NCBI RefSeq assembly: GCF_001613125.1
Contig: NZ_BDBT01000012.1
Span: 124,001-188,000, forward strand
Direction: 5' to 3'
DNA from: Nocardia shimofusensis NBRC 100134
GTDB lineage: Bacteria > Actinomycetota > Actinomycetes > Mycobacteriales > Mycobacteriaceae
Length of the DNA stretch: 64,000 nucleotides
The notes under the pieces: model-generated
What the model saw: the letters and a program-made list of their open reading frames with translations, nothing else
Databases searched by the model: none
What the model was told of the DNA's origin: nothing
Shown: piece after piece, positions 1 through 8,110 of the stretch
Layout: the number at the start of each line of letters is the position of its first letter
How positions within the stretch are numbered: position 1 is the stretch's first letter
Made by a program: the position numbers and the translations under genes

Positions 1-1
1 C

Positions 2-868
2 GCGCTGGCCGGTCTCGGGCTGCGCGTGCCGTTCGTCATCTACGCCGCCGCGCTGCTGCTCGCCTGCGCGATCGTCTACGTGAGCCTGCGCGATTCGCAT
101 CTGGCCGCGCCGGAGACCGGCGAGCGAGCGCCGGAGCTGACCTTCCGGCAGGGGCTGGCCGAACCCGCCTATCCGGCGATGCTGTGGTCGAACTTCGCCA
201 ACGGCGTGGCGGTGTTCGGCGTGCGGATGGCCTTCGTACCGCTGATCGTCGTCGAGACCCTCGGGCAGTCGCCGGGGATGGCCGGTGTGGCGCTGACCGC
301 GTTCGCGGTGGGCAATGTGCTGGTGCTCTTCCAATCCGGGCGCCTGTCCGACCGGTTCGGCCGTCGCCCGTTCCTCATCGCGGGCGCGCTGGTGTGCGGC
401 ATCGGCACCGCCGGCCTCGGATTCGCCCCCGATCTGCCGTGGCTGCTGGCGGCCTCGGTCGTCGCCGGTATCGGTTCGGGCATGCTCACCCCCACCCAGC
501 AAGCCGCCCTGGCCGATGTCGTCGGCTCCAAGGCCCGAGGCGGCCCGGTGCTGGCCGGTTTCCAGATGGCGGGCGACCTCGGCGCGGTGATCGGCCCCGT
601 GGTCGCCGGCCTGCTCATCGAGCACTTCGGCTACGCCGTCGGCCTGTCGGCGACCGGTGCGCTGCTGCTCGTCGCCGCCGTGGCCTGGCTGGCGGTCCCC
701 GAGACCCTGCGCCGCACCGACGAGCACGTGCACACCGGCGAACCGGCGAGCGTGCCGATCGACGACGACGAATACCAACTGGCCCACCGCGCCGCCTACG
801 AGCATCTGCCGCCGGACCCGCCCTCACGCCTGCGCAGATGGCGGGACCGCCGACTCCGGCGCGACTGA
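2..868 (+). CDS. MFS transporter, C-terminal part (5' end outside window)
   Basis: The reading frame is open from the left edge, so the true start lies outside the window. About 288 codons are visible. They contain repeated hydrophobic segments and an internal motif-A-like loop, GRLSDRFGRRPFL, typical of the major facilitator superfamily between TM2 and TM3 or TM8 and TM9. About six transmembrane helices are visible, followed by a charged cytoplasmic tail rich in Asp and Arg. The protein should be a proton-coupled inner-membrane exporter of the DHA1 type. The substrate cannot be inferred. The DsbA-like gene begins about 30 bp downstream on the same strand and may be cotranscribed. Confidence 0.85.
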   Translation, partial: ALAGLGLRVPFVIYAAALLLACAIVYVSLRDSHLAAPETGERAPELTFRQGLAEPAYPAMLWSNFANGVAVFGVRMAFVPLIVVETLGQSPGMAGVALTAFAVGNVLVLFQSGRLSDRFGRRPFLIAGALVCGIGTAGLGFAPDLPWLLAASVVAGIGSGMLTPTQQAALADVVGSKARGGPVLAGFQMAGDLGAVIGPVVAGLLIEHFGYAVGLSATGALLLVAAVAWLAVPETLRRTDEHVHTGEPASVPIDDDEYQLAHRAAYEHLPPDPPSRLRRWRDRRLRRD

Positions 869-897
869 ACCCACCGGCTCGAGGCAGAGTAGGGCGG

Positions 898-1638
898 GTG
901 AGTCAACAGCGTCCGAATTACACCCCGCGCCCCATGTCGAGCAGCACGACCTTCGCCCTCGGCGGAATCGCCCTGGCCATGATCGTGCTGATCGTCTTCC
1001 TGGTGTTCCGCTGGGGCGCGTCCGACGCCGAGATCCGCAACGACGGCTACGGCCCCGTCCGCGAACCCGCCGTCGAGGTCGCCCTGCGTGAAGACGGCGT
1101 CGTCGTCCTCGGCCGGCCCGGCGCGCAACCCGTCGTCGACATCTACGAAGACCCCCTGTGCCCCGCGTGCGGCACCCTCGAGCGCATCTACGGCCAGGAG
1201 ATCGCCCAGCAGGTCGACCAGGGCACGCTGACCGTCGCCTACCACTACGTCGCTTTCCTGAACCCGAAGTCCGAGAGCGGCGACTACTCCACCCGCGCCA
1301 TCGCCGCGACCCGCTGCGTGGCCGCCACCGGCGACGGTCCCCTCTACTCCCGTTTCCACGACCAGCTCTTCGTCACCGACCAGCCCGCCGAAGGCAAGGC
1401 CGACCACAGCAACGAAGCCCTCGCCGAGTTCGCCCGCACCGCAGGTGCCCCCGCCGAAGCCGTCGATTGCATCGCCACCGGCGCCCAGGTCGCCGCAGCC
1501 GACAAGGCCGCCGAGACCACCCTCGCCGACCTGAACGCCCGCCTCGACAACAACGCCGCCACCCCCTCGCTGTTCCACGGCGACACCAAGCTCGACGCCA
1601 ACAACGCGGAGTGGGTCGCGGAACTGACCACCCCTTGA
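898..1638 (+). CDS. DsbA-like membrane-anchored thioredoxin-fold protein
   Basis: A 246-aa protein with an N-terminal transmembrane anchor (about residues 20-38) and an exported thioredoxin-like domain. The redox motif CPAC is at residues 88-91, in the context EDPLCPACGTLE. This fits the DsbA/thioredoxin_4 family of actinobacterial extracytoplasmic disulfide oxidoreductases, which introduce or isomerise disulfides in exported proteins. The GTG at 898 was chosen because it gives a short cytoplasmic tail directly before the anchor. The frame stays open far upstream, but that part is a shadow of the MFS gene. Length is normal for the family. The oxidised protein partner is not known. Confidence 0.85.
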   Translation: MSQQRPNYTPRPMSSSTTFALGGIALAMIVLIVFLVFRWGASDAEIRNDGYGPVREPAVEVALREDGVVVLGRPGAQPVVDIYEDPLCPACGTLERIYGQEIAQQVDQGTLTVAYHYVAFLNPKSESGDYSTRAIAATRCVAATGDGPLYSRFHDQLFVTDQPAEGKADHSNEALAEFARTAGAPAEAVDCIATGAQVAAADKAAETTLADLNARLDNNAATPSLFHGDTKLDANNAEWVAELTTP

Positions 1639-1774
1639 TCTCGGCTTCTCGGGACTCGTTCGCTCGCGCCCCTCGTCTACCACTGTTCACCCCGCTGACC
1701 AGCCGATTTGGCTGCCAACACGCCGGTGGTGTAACTTTTGTCAGGCGCGAGGGAAACCGAGCGAGACCCACCGA

Positions 1775-1850
1775 GGGGCTATGGCGCAGCTGGTAGCGCA
1801 CCACACTGGCAGTGTGGGGGTCAGGGGTTCGAGTCCCCTTAGCTCCACCA
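1775..1850 (+). tRNA. tRNA-Ala (anticodon GGC), CCA encoded
   Basis: A 76-nt cloverleaf. The acceptor arm GGGGCTA (1775-1781) pairs with TAGCTCC (1840-1846), followed by discriminator A and an encoded CCA. The anticodon stem CCACA/TGTGG encloses the loop CTGGCAG, so the anticodon is GGC (alanine, reads GCC). The T arm carries GGTTCGAGTCC. A terminator follows directly. tRNA 3' ends are common integration sites, but I found no second copy of this 3' end within the window. Confidence 0.97.
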
Positions 1851-1853
1851 GAT

Positions 1854-1884
1854 AAAAGGTCCGGCTTGATGCCGGACCTTTTTC
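1854..1884 (+). terminator. Rho-independent terminator of tRNA-Ala
   Basis: A perfect stem AAAAGGTCCGGC / GCCGGACCTTTT with a five-base loop (TTGAT) runs into a short T tract. It lies four bases past the tRNA CCA end. Confidence 0.92.
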
Positions 1885-2169
1885 TTGTCTGACAACACTT
1901 CTGACGACAGTCGCATCGCATCATCGTCGGCCGACGATCCGAGCAATGAGCCATCGAGTCGAGATCGTCTCTGATCTCGGACCGCTCGCGGTCTTGTTCC
2001 CTCATGTGGATCGGGCGCAGATCGGCGCCATGAGCTCGACCGGGCATCGAGCACCTCGGTATGGCCGCCGGCGAGGAGGCGGCCGCCTGTCCGGCCTACG
2101 CCACCGGGATCCGGCTCGGTCTCGCCCGAGGAACCGCGCGTCCGCGGCAGCGAGAGGCTGCCGTTATAT

Positions 2170-2202
2170 TTGAACGATAGTTCTAATTGTACTATCGTTC
2201 AA
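2170..2202. promoter_or_regulatory. Palindromic operator before the DHA2 pump gene
   Basis: The perfect 12-bp inverted repeat TTGAACGATAGT / ACTATCGTTCAA is separated by 9 bp and ends 19 bp before the ATG of the DHA2 transporter. Its size and position fit a TetR-family repressor site covering the promoter. The TetR gene just downstream of the pump is the obvious candidate binder. The stretch is AT-rich compared with its surroundings. The rest of the gap from 1885 to 2169 shows no gene I can support. Confidence 0.8.
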
Positions 2203-2221
2203 GTATCTTGGAGGAGGCGCG

Positions 2222-3751
2222 ATGGTGGTGGAACAGGCCCGGCGGGCAGGGGTTCGCGAGTGGATCGGTCTGGGGCTGTTGGCACTGCCGACCGTCCTGC
2301 TCGGCCTCGATGTGACGGTGCTGTACCTGGTGCTGCCGAGCATGACCGAGGCTCTGAATCCCTCGGCGACACAGACCTTGTGGATCATGGACGCCTACGG
2401 GTTCTTCATCGCCGGTTTCCTCATCACGATGGGCACCCTGGGGGACAGGATCGGCAGGCGGCGACTGCTGGTCGTCGGGATGACAGCGTTCGCGGCGGTC
2501 TCGGTGTTCGCCGCCTTCGCGCCCAGTGCCGAACTGCTGATCCTGGCGCGCGGGCTTCTCGGCGTGGCGGGGGCCGCGCTGATGCCGTCGACTCTGTCGC
2601 TGATCTCGATCATGTTCGGCGATGCACGCCAGCGCGCGTTGGCCATCGGTGTGTGGGCCACGATGTTCGCCCTCGGTATGGCTGCCGGGCCGGTGGTCGG
2701 TGGCCTGCTCGTGGATGCCTTCTGGTGGGGCGCGGCATTCCTGCTCGCCGTTCCGATCGCCCTGGCCGTTCTGGCCGGGGCGAAGTTCGCGCTCCCCGAG
2801 CACGCCGATCCGGACGCAGACCGGCTCGATCTGGTCAGTGTCGCCTTGTCGCTGGCGGCGCTCCTGCCGGTCATCTACGTCATCAAGGGTGTCTCCGCGC
2901 ACGGTGTCGACCTCAGCGCTGTCGTCGGGCTGCTGGTCGGCACAGTCGCCGGTGTGATGTTCGTGCGGCGCCAGCGTCGTCTGACCTCCCCGCTGCTGGA
3001 TGTCGGACTGTTCGCCGACCGAGCGTTCTCGGCGGCCCTGGCCGTGCTGCTGATCGGATTGGCCGGGGTGGGCGGCGCCATGTACCTGGTCACCCAATAC
3101 CTCCAGTTCGTCGAGGGCATGAGTGCGTTCACCGCGGGCTGGTGGATGGGGCCGCCCGCACTGGCGATGTTCGTTGCCGCCATCGGTGCACCTCTGGTCG
3201 CCCGGCGGATGCGTCCCGGTCTGGTCATGGCCGTCACGCTCGGACTGTCGGTGATCGGTTACGGGCTGCTGGCTACCTCCGGGACCGAGGACGCCGCCCG
3301 GGTCGTCGCCGGGTTCGCGTTCGTCTACCTCGGGCTGGGCGCCATCGCGGCCCTGGGCACGGACATGGTCGTCGGCGCGGCCCCGGCGTCGAAGTCCGGA
3401 TCGGCGGCCGCGATGTCCGAGACCGTTCAAGAACTCGGCATCGCCGTCGGTGTCGCCCTGCTCGGCAGCCTGACCTCCGCCGTGTACACGAGCCGTGTGA
3501 ACCCGCCGACGAATACTTCCCCTGAGGTCTCCGGGCGTCTCACCGACAGCCTCTCCGGTGCGCTTTCGGTCGCCGACGAGGTTCCCGGCGAGGTCGTCGG
3601 CGCCGCGAAAGCGGCCTTTGTGGCGGGCGTCAACACCGCCTCGGCTGTCGCCGGCGCGGCGATCCTCGCCGCCGTGACCCTCTGCGTTGTCGCCCTGCGT
3701 CACGTGCGCCCGATCGGCGAGGATGATGATGGGGAAGCAGACGAGCGGTGA
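2222..3751 (+). CDS. DHA2-family MFS drug efflux transporter (EmrB/QacA type, 14 TM)
   Basis: A 509-aa polytopic membrane protein with about 14 hydrophobic segments. It has the DHA2 first-helix signature LGLDVTVLYLVLP (about 28-39) and motif A GTLGDRIGRRRL (71-82) after TM2. The family exports cationic or lipophilic drugs and biocides by proton antiport. A strong Shine-Dalgarno GGAGGAGG lies just before ATG 2222. A perfect 12-bp palindrome sits immediately upstream, and a TetR gene follows 36 bp downstream on the same strand. The arrangement is a self-regulated efflux operon. The substrate cannot be read from the sequence. Confidence 0.9.
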   Translation: MVVEQARRAGVREWIGLGLLALPTVLLGLDVTVLYLVLPSMTEALNPSATQTLWIMDAYGFFIAGFLITMGTLGDRIGRRRLLVVGMTAFAAVSVFAAFAPSAELLILARGLLGVAGAALMPSTLSLISIMFGDARQRALAIGVWATMFALGMAAGPVVGGLLVDAFWWGAAFLLAVPIALAVLAGAKFALPEHADPDADRLDLVSVALSLAALLPVIYVIKGVSAHGVDLSAVVGLLVGTVAGVMFVRRQRRLTSPLLDVGLFADRAFSAALAVLLIGLAGVGGAMYLVTQYLQFVEGMSAFTAGWWMGPPALAMFVAAIGAPLVARRMRPGLVMAVTLGLSVIGYGLLATSGTEDAARVVAGFAFVYLGLGAIAALGTDMVVGAAPASKSGSAAAMSETVQELGIAVGVALLGSLTSAVYTSRVNPPTNTSPEVSGRLTDSLSGALSVADEVPGEVVGAAKAAFVAGVNTASAVAGAAILAAVTLCVVALRHVRPIGEDDDGEADER

Positions 3752-3787
3752 TGTGCTCGACTGCCCTGGCACACGCAGGAGGGGAGC

Positions 3788-4375
3788 ATGAGCGGCGACG
3801 AAGAGCCCGTCGACGGACGAAAGGCGCGGGGCAGCAGACGCCGTGCCGAAATCATCGACGCCACACTCGCTGTCGTCACCCGTGACGGCGCCGCCGGTGT
3901 CACCCACCGTACGGTCGCCAAACAGGCGGGCATCGCCACCAGTCTGAGTACCTACTATTTCGCCACTCTGGACGACTTGCTCGTCGCGGCCCTGACCAGC
4001 GTTGCCGACGACTACACCGCCCGCATCCGCGCCATCATCGACGGCCCCGACGACAAACTGCGCGGCCTGGCCCGGCTCATCGCCGAATCCGGCGGGCCGG
4101 GTCGCGAGCGTGCCCTGGCCGAGCGCGAGCTTTCGACCCTCGCCGCCCGCCGCCCCGCCCTGGCGTCGGTCGCTCGTCGCTGGCGCGAGAACGTCGCCGA
4201 ACTCGCCGCGACACTCACCGATGACGCCGATGCGATCGCCGCGATGGTCGCCGCGTCCGACGGCCTGTGCACAGCGATCCTGATCGACAACGCCCCTGCC
4301 GACCCCGACTACATACACCGCGTTCTCACGCGAGCCCTGCACGTGGGCGCCGGCCCGCCCGTCGCCGCGCGGTGA
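3788..4375 (+). CDS. TetR-family transcriptional repressor
   Basis: A 195-aa protein with an N-terminal TetR helix-turn-helix (about residues 20-65) including GVTHRTVAKQAGIATSLSTY. A ligand-binding C-terminal domain without close assignment follows. It is preceded by AGGAGGGGAG, a very strong ribosome binding site. It lies 36 bp after the efflux pump and probably shares its transcript. It is therefore likely to bind the palindrome at 2170-2202 and repress both genes until a pump substrate binds. That pairing is inference from position. Confidence 0.88.
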   Translation: MSGDEEPVDGRKARGSRRRAEIIDATLAVVTRDGAAGVTHRTVAKQAGIATSLSTYYFATLDDLLVAALTSVADDYTARIRAIIDGPDDKLRGLARLIAESGGPGRERALAERELSTLAARRPALASVARRWRENVAELAATLTDDADAIAAMVAASDGLCTAILIDNAPADPDYIHRVLTRALHVGAGPPVAAR

Positions 4376-4485
4376 CGGCGGGCCGCACGATCTCTCCGAC
4401 GCGTTACCTGCCCTCGCCGCTCGGGCGACTCGCCGTGGCCCGAGATACCCGGGATCGGGCACGAGCCCTGGTAGGAGAACTCGCC

Positions 4486-5361
4486 ATGATCATCACCCGA
4501 GAACGCCTCAACCGTGAAGCCGTCGAGCTGCGCAGCATCGACATCGGCGACCACCGCGTCACCTACCTGCCCGATGGCATCGCTCGTATCGATCCCTACC
4601 GCTGGCTCCCCGGCGCCGACGAAGCGATCTGGCAGCAGTTCGCCGATCTCATCGACGGCGACGGCTACCTCGCCGCCAGCGTCGGAGCGTTGTTGATCGA
4701 ATACGGCGACCGCGCCATGATGATCGACGCGGGATTCGGGCCCTTGGCCGTTCCCACACCGGTCGGATTCCTCCGGGGCGGCAAACTGCTCGACAGCCTG
4801 GCCGCCGCCGGCCGCAGCGTCGCCGATATCGACCTCGTGGCGCTGACCCACCTGCACATGGACCACCTCGGGTGGCTGTGGCAGTCCCGTCCCGGCACCA
4901 CCACCAATGTCTTCGCCGGTGTCCCGATCCTGGTCTCCGACACCGAATGGCGAAACCCGCACCTCGCGATCGCCGACGGCACGCCCCCGGCAGTCCTCGA
5001 AGTGATCGCCGACCAGGTACGCACGATAGGGGAGGACGAGATCTTCCCCGGTGTGTTTCCGATGCCCACCCCGGGCCACAGCCTCGGCCACACCGGCTAC
5101 CGACTCACCAGCGGCGGTGAGCAATTGCTGGTCTTCGGCGATGCCCTCACCACCCCGGTCCAGATCACCCACCCCGGCCTGACCAGCTCCGCCGACGACG
5201 ACCCCGTCCGATCACGCGCCACCACCACATGGCTCATCGACCAACTGACCCGGCCCGGTGTCCTCGGCTTCGGTATGCACTTCGCCGACGTCCAATTCGG
5301 CCACGTCACCTCCACCGGCGGCGCCCACCACTGGCAACCGGCCCCGACCATCACCCGCTGA
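4486..5361 (+). CDS. MBL-fold metallo-hydrolase
   Basis: A 291-aa metallo-beta-lactamase-fold protein. The zinc motif HLHMDH is at residues 122-127. Further ligands are likely in PGHSLGHTG and FGDAL, both typical of the fold, so the two-metal site looks intact. Members include lactonases, quorum-quenching AHL hydrolases and thiol-ester hydrolases. The substrate is unclear. ATG 4486 was chosen for AGGAGA seven bases upstream; the longer open frame overlaps the TetR gene and is poor. It follows the TetR gene by 110 bp on the same strand, so cotranscription is possible. Confidence 0.82.
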   Translation: MIITRERLNREAVELRSIDIGDHRVTYLPDGIARIDPYRWLPGADEAIWQQFADLIDGDGYLAASVGALLIEYGDRAMMIDAGFGPLAVPTPVGFLRGGKLLDSLAAAGRSVADIDLVALTHLHMDHLGWLWQSRPGTTTNVFAGVPILVSDTEWRNPHLAIADGTPPAVLEVIADQVRTIGEDEIFPGVFPMPTPGHSLGHTGYRLTSGGEQLLVFGDALTTPVQITHPGLTSSADDDPVRSRATTTWLIDQLTRPGVLGFGMHFADVQFGHVTSTGGAHHWQPAPTITR

Positions 5362-5480
5362 TCCGATAGTGCCGGAAGTGCTCGCCGACGATCAACCCAC
5401 ACGTCGTTCGTCATCCGGCCGGTCGAGCGGCTTCCCGTGGCGCGCGGTGAATTTCGTCCACCGCTCCTTAGACTGATGCC

Positions 5481-6422
5481 GTGGGCACCGTCGGCGGGTA
5501 CTTCGAGGACGATGTCCTTCGGTGGCTTCTGGAGGGCGAGGTCGCGGTACGGTTCCAGACCTGTCGCGACCTGCTCGATGACACGCGTCCCGATCTTCGC
5601 GCCCGCATCGCCTCGGAGGGTGCCGGGGCGCAGATCCTCGCGGCCGGAAAGCGCGGTGGCTGGGGGCGGGGTTTCTACGAGCCGAAGTGGACGTGCGCGC
5701 ATTACTCGTTGCTGGAACTGCGCGACCTGGCCGTCCCGGCGCGCGAGCCGATCTGCACCCACGCTGTGGCGTCGGCTGCGCAACAGCACAAAGGTGAGGA
5801 CGGCGGGTTCAACCCGGCGGATTCGGTGAAGGAATCCGACGTCTGCATGAACGGGATGTTCCTCGCGTTCTCCTGCTACTTCGGCGCGGAGCCCGTCGCC
5901 TTACAGAGTGTGGTCGACTTCGTACTCGGGCAGCAGCTGCCCGACGGGGGCTTCAACTGCCGAGCGAACAGATCGGGTGCCAGGACCGCCTCGGTCCACA
6001 GTACGACGAGCGTCATCGACGGATTCGCCGAATTCCTGCGCCGCGGCTACTCGTATCGCGCGGATGACGTTCGCTCCGCGATCGACGAGGCGACGACGGC
6101 GCTGCTCGACCGGCACCTGTATCAGCGACGCTCGGACGGCAAGCCGATACGTGTGGAATTCACCCGATTCCATGAGCCTGCCCGCTGGCACTTCGATGTG
6201 CTGCGAGGACTCGACGTGCTCCGTGGTGCGGGTGTCTCCTACGACTCACGTCTGGCCGACGCGCTCGATCTCGTCCGGAAGCGACGTCGGCCCGATGGCC
6301 GGTGGGTGGGCGCCGCCCATTACCCGGGCCGGACGCATGTCTCCTATCCCCGTGCCGGGACGCCGAACCGGTGGGTCACGCTTCGAGCCCTGCGCGTGCT
6401 CCGGCACTTCGAGTCGGAGTAG
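5481..6422 (+). CDS. Prenyltransferase/squalene-cyclase-repeat-like protein
   Basis: A 313-aa soluble protein built of alpha-hairpin repeats. The motifs EDGGFN (106-111), LPDGGFNC (153-160) and PDGRW near the C-terminus resemble the QW/DGGF repeats of alpha-toroid proteins (squalene cyclases, protein prenyltransferase beta subunits). It is about half the length of a bifunctional squalene cyclase, and I see no DXDD cyclase acid motif, so cyclase activity is doubtful. The start is a GTG without an obvious Shine-Dalgarno; a slightly later start is possible. There is no isoprenoid gene next to it. The function is unknown beyond the fold. Confidence 0.6.
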   Translation: MGTVGGYFEDDVLRWLLEGEVAVRFQTCRDLLDDTRPDLRARIASEGAGAQILAAGKRGGWGRGFYEPKWTCAHYSLLELRDLAVPAREPICTHAVASAAQQHKGEDGGFNPADSVKESDVCMNGMFLAFSCYFGAEPVALQSVVDFVLGQQLPDGGFNCRANRSGARTASVHSTTSVIDGFAEFLRRGYSYRADDVRSAIDEATTALLDRHLYQRRSDGKPIRVEFTRFHEPARWHFDVLRGLDVLRGAGVSYDSRLADALDLVRKRRRPDGRWVGAAHYPGRTHVSYPRAGTPNRWVTLRALRVLRHFESE

Positions 6423-6582
6423 TGGACGGGCCGGCTCGGCGCCACCACTTCGGCCCGGGGGACTCGATCGTGTCGGCCTGGCGCAGCTGATGACATCGAC
6501 TCCGCGCGGACGTTATGCTCGATCTCGTGATGACTCGTTCCGATCGAAGATTGGGGGTCCCGTTCGTGCCAGGTGAGTGCTG

Positions 6583-7965
6583 ATGCGCACTCCGAACACG
6601 AACGGTGACGATTCCCGTCTGTCCTTCTGGCTGCGCGTGCGTGAGTTCGCCGTGTCGCCTTCCATGATCGAGACCGCGACTGCCCGGCGGCGTGCCGGGG
6701 ACTGGGCGGGGGCTTGTGCCGCCGCGGGTTTCGATGTCGATATCGATATGCGGGCGCTGGCAGGTAGACACGGCCGGGAGGTCGCCGCCCGAGTCGAGGA
6801 CGATCTGCGTCGGCTGGCGCCTGACCTGCTGCGTTGGCATCTGCCGAGGGTAGCTCCCGACGGATTGCTGCGGCCGGGGCTGACCGTCGCGCTGGCGCGC
6901 TACGGGCCACCTGACACCGGAAACAGCTGTCGGACAGCGGGTTCGGTGTCTCTGGTGGTGCGGACCGCGCCGGCTTGGGCGGATGCCGGGCAGCGGATCG
7001 GCCTCACGGTGTGGGACCGATCCTGTCCCAGCCCACATCCGCATCCCCGGCCGAACCGGCGGTTCCGCCTGGATCTCCATCGTCACCTGTGGGATGTGTA
7101 CAGGGTGGACGAGCTTCGAATACGTTCCGGCGCCGAGCAATTCGACGCCGGTCACGGCATCGACGCGGGGCTGCGGGAGATGGCGCCCGACGGCTCCGCT
7201 GTGGACCGATGGGCGGCCGAAGCGGGGATACTGCTGCGCGCCGAAGGGCGGCAGGCCGGTGCTCTGCGGGTGCGGTTCGGGGCTCGGCGCGAGGTGGTCG
7301 TGGAACTGTCTTCCGGCGGCGACGGCCTGCCCGCGTTGCGCATCGCCGAGGCATACCCGCACGGTGCGGTCTCCGCGCTACCGGTGCTGCCGGATGCGGC
7401 GACCTGGGCGCTACCGGATCTGGAACTGCTTCGTGCCGGTGCGATCACCGCCGATCGGCTGCATCCGCTGGTCGCCGCCGTACTGGCACCGGACTGTCCG
7501 CAGCCGGGTGTGTCCCGGAGGGCGGCGGAGACGAGCCGTCCGCACCTGGTGTGGTGCCGGGGCGAGCGGCATCGGATCGGACTGGTCGACGGCGTGCTGA
7601 CCGCCCTCGACCATGATCCGGCCGAGATCCGGCGAGAGGAACTGCTGGTCGCCCTGACCGGCGTTCCGCTGCCGTGCCTGCGTGCCGTCGACCGAGCGCA
7701 TCGTCGTCCGGACTGTCTCGACGGCGTCCGGGAACGATTGGCTCACGGCGACACCGCCGGGGCGCTGGCCGTGGTCGAGGGCCTGCTCGGCCCCGGTGCC
7801 GTGCTGCGCGACGGCCCGTTGCGGGATGCGCTGGAGGCGTTCGCGCGTCAGCGGACCACCTATGGATTGTTCCGGGCCGGGCTGACCGGTCCGGGGCCCA
7901 TCCGCGCGCGGTCAGGCGCTCGTCGCGAACACCGAGCACACCCGCGTCACGCCACCCACCGGTGA
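6583..7965 (+). CDS. Conserved hypothetical partner of MoxR/VWA pair
   Basis: About 460 aa, no recognised domain, no membrane segment and no signal peptide. The N-terminal block (about 25-95) carries RRRAGDWAGACAAAGFDVD and RLAPDLLRWHLPR. I recall this pattern from actinobacterial hypothetical proteins encoded beside MoxR/VWA genes; that is memory, not a search. ATG 6583 has AGGTGAG five bases upstream; GTG 6577 is an in-frame alternative. The MoxR ATPase follows after 145 bp and the VWA-metallopeptidase overlaps it, so this is the first gene of a likely three-gene unit. It could be the substrate, adaptor or effector of the ATPase/VWA pair. Confidence 0.7.
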   Translation: MRTPNTNGDDSRLSFWLRVREFAVSPSMIETATARRRAGDWAGACAAAGFDVDIDMRALAGRHGREVAARVEDDLRRLAPDLLRWHLPRVAPDGLLRPGLTVALARYGPPDTGNSCRTAGSVSLVVRTAPAWADAGQRIGLTVWDRSCPSPHPHPRPNRRFRLDLHRHLWDVYRVDELRIRSGAEQFDAGHGIDAGLREMAPDGSAVDRWAAEAGILLRAEGRQAGALRVRFGARREVVVELSSGGDGLPALRIAEAYPHGAVSALPVLPDAATWALPDLELLRAGAITADRLHPLVAAVLAPDCPQPGVSRRAAETSRPHLVWCRGERHRIGLVDGVLTALDHDPAEIRREELLVALTGVPLPCLRAVDRAHRRPDCLDGVRERLAHGDTAGALAVVEGLLGPGAVLRDGPLRDALEAFARQRTTYGLFRAGLTGPGPIRARSGARREHRAHPRHATHR

Positions 7966-8110
7966 TCGGACAGCTCGGCGCTGTCGCGACCACGACAACC
8001 CGGCGCTGACCCGGACACCCCGCCCGGCACGACGCTCATCGAACGATCCCGTTCCCATCCTTTTCGGCGCGGCTCGCGCTGATCCTCGACGACCAGAAGG
8101 TGATCGACAC

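Noticed and set aside
1373..2047. Minus-strand frame including GGAKGTRTPDPHTASVVRYQLRHSP-like residues
   Set aside because: It reads across the antisense of the tRNA-Ala gene; this peptide is a known false gene product of tRNA antisense reading.
2192..4462. 756-codon minus-strand open frame over the DHA2 pump and TetR genes
   Set aside because: Low-complexity Gly/Arg/Asp-rich translation with no domains, opposite to well-supported genes; a high-GC shadow frame.
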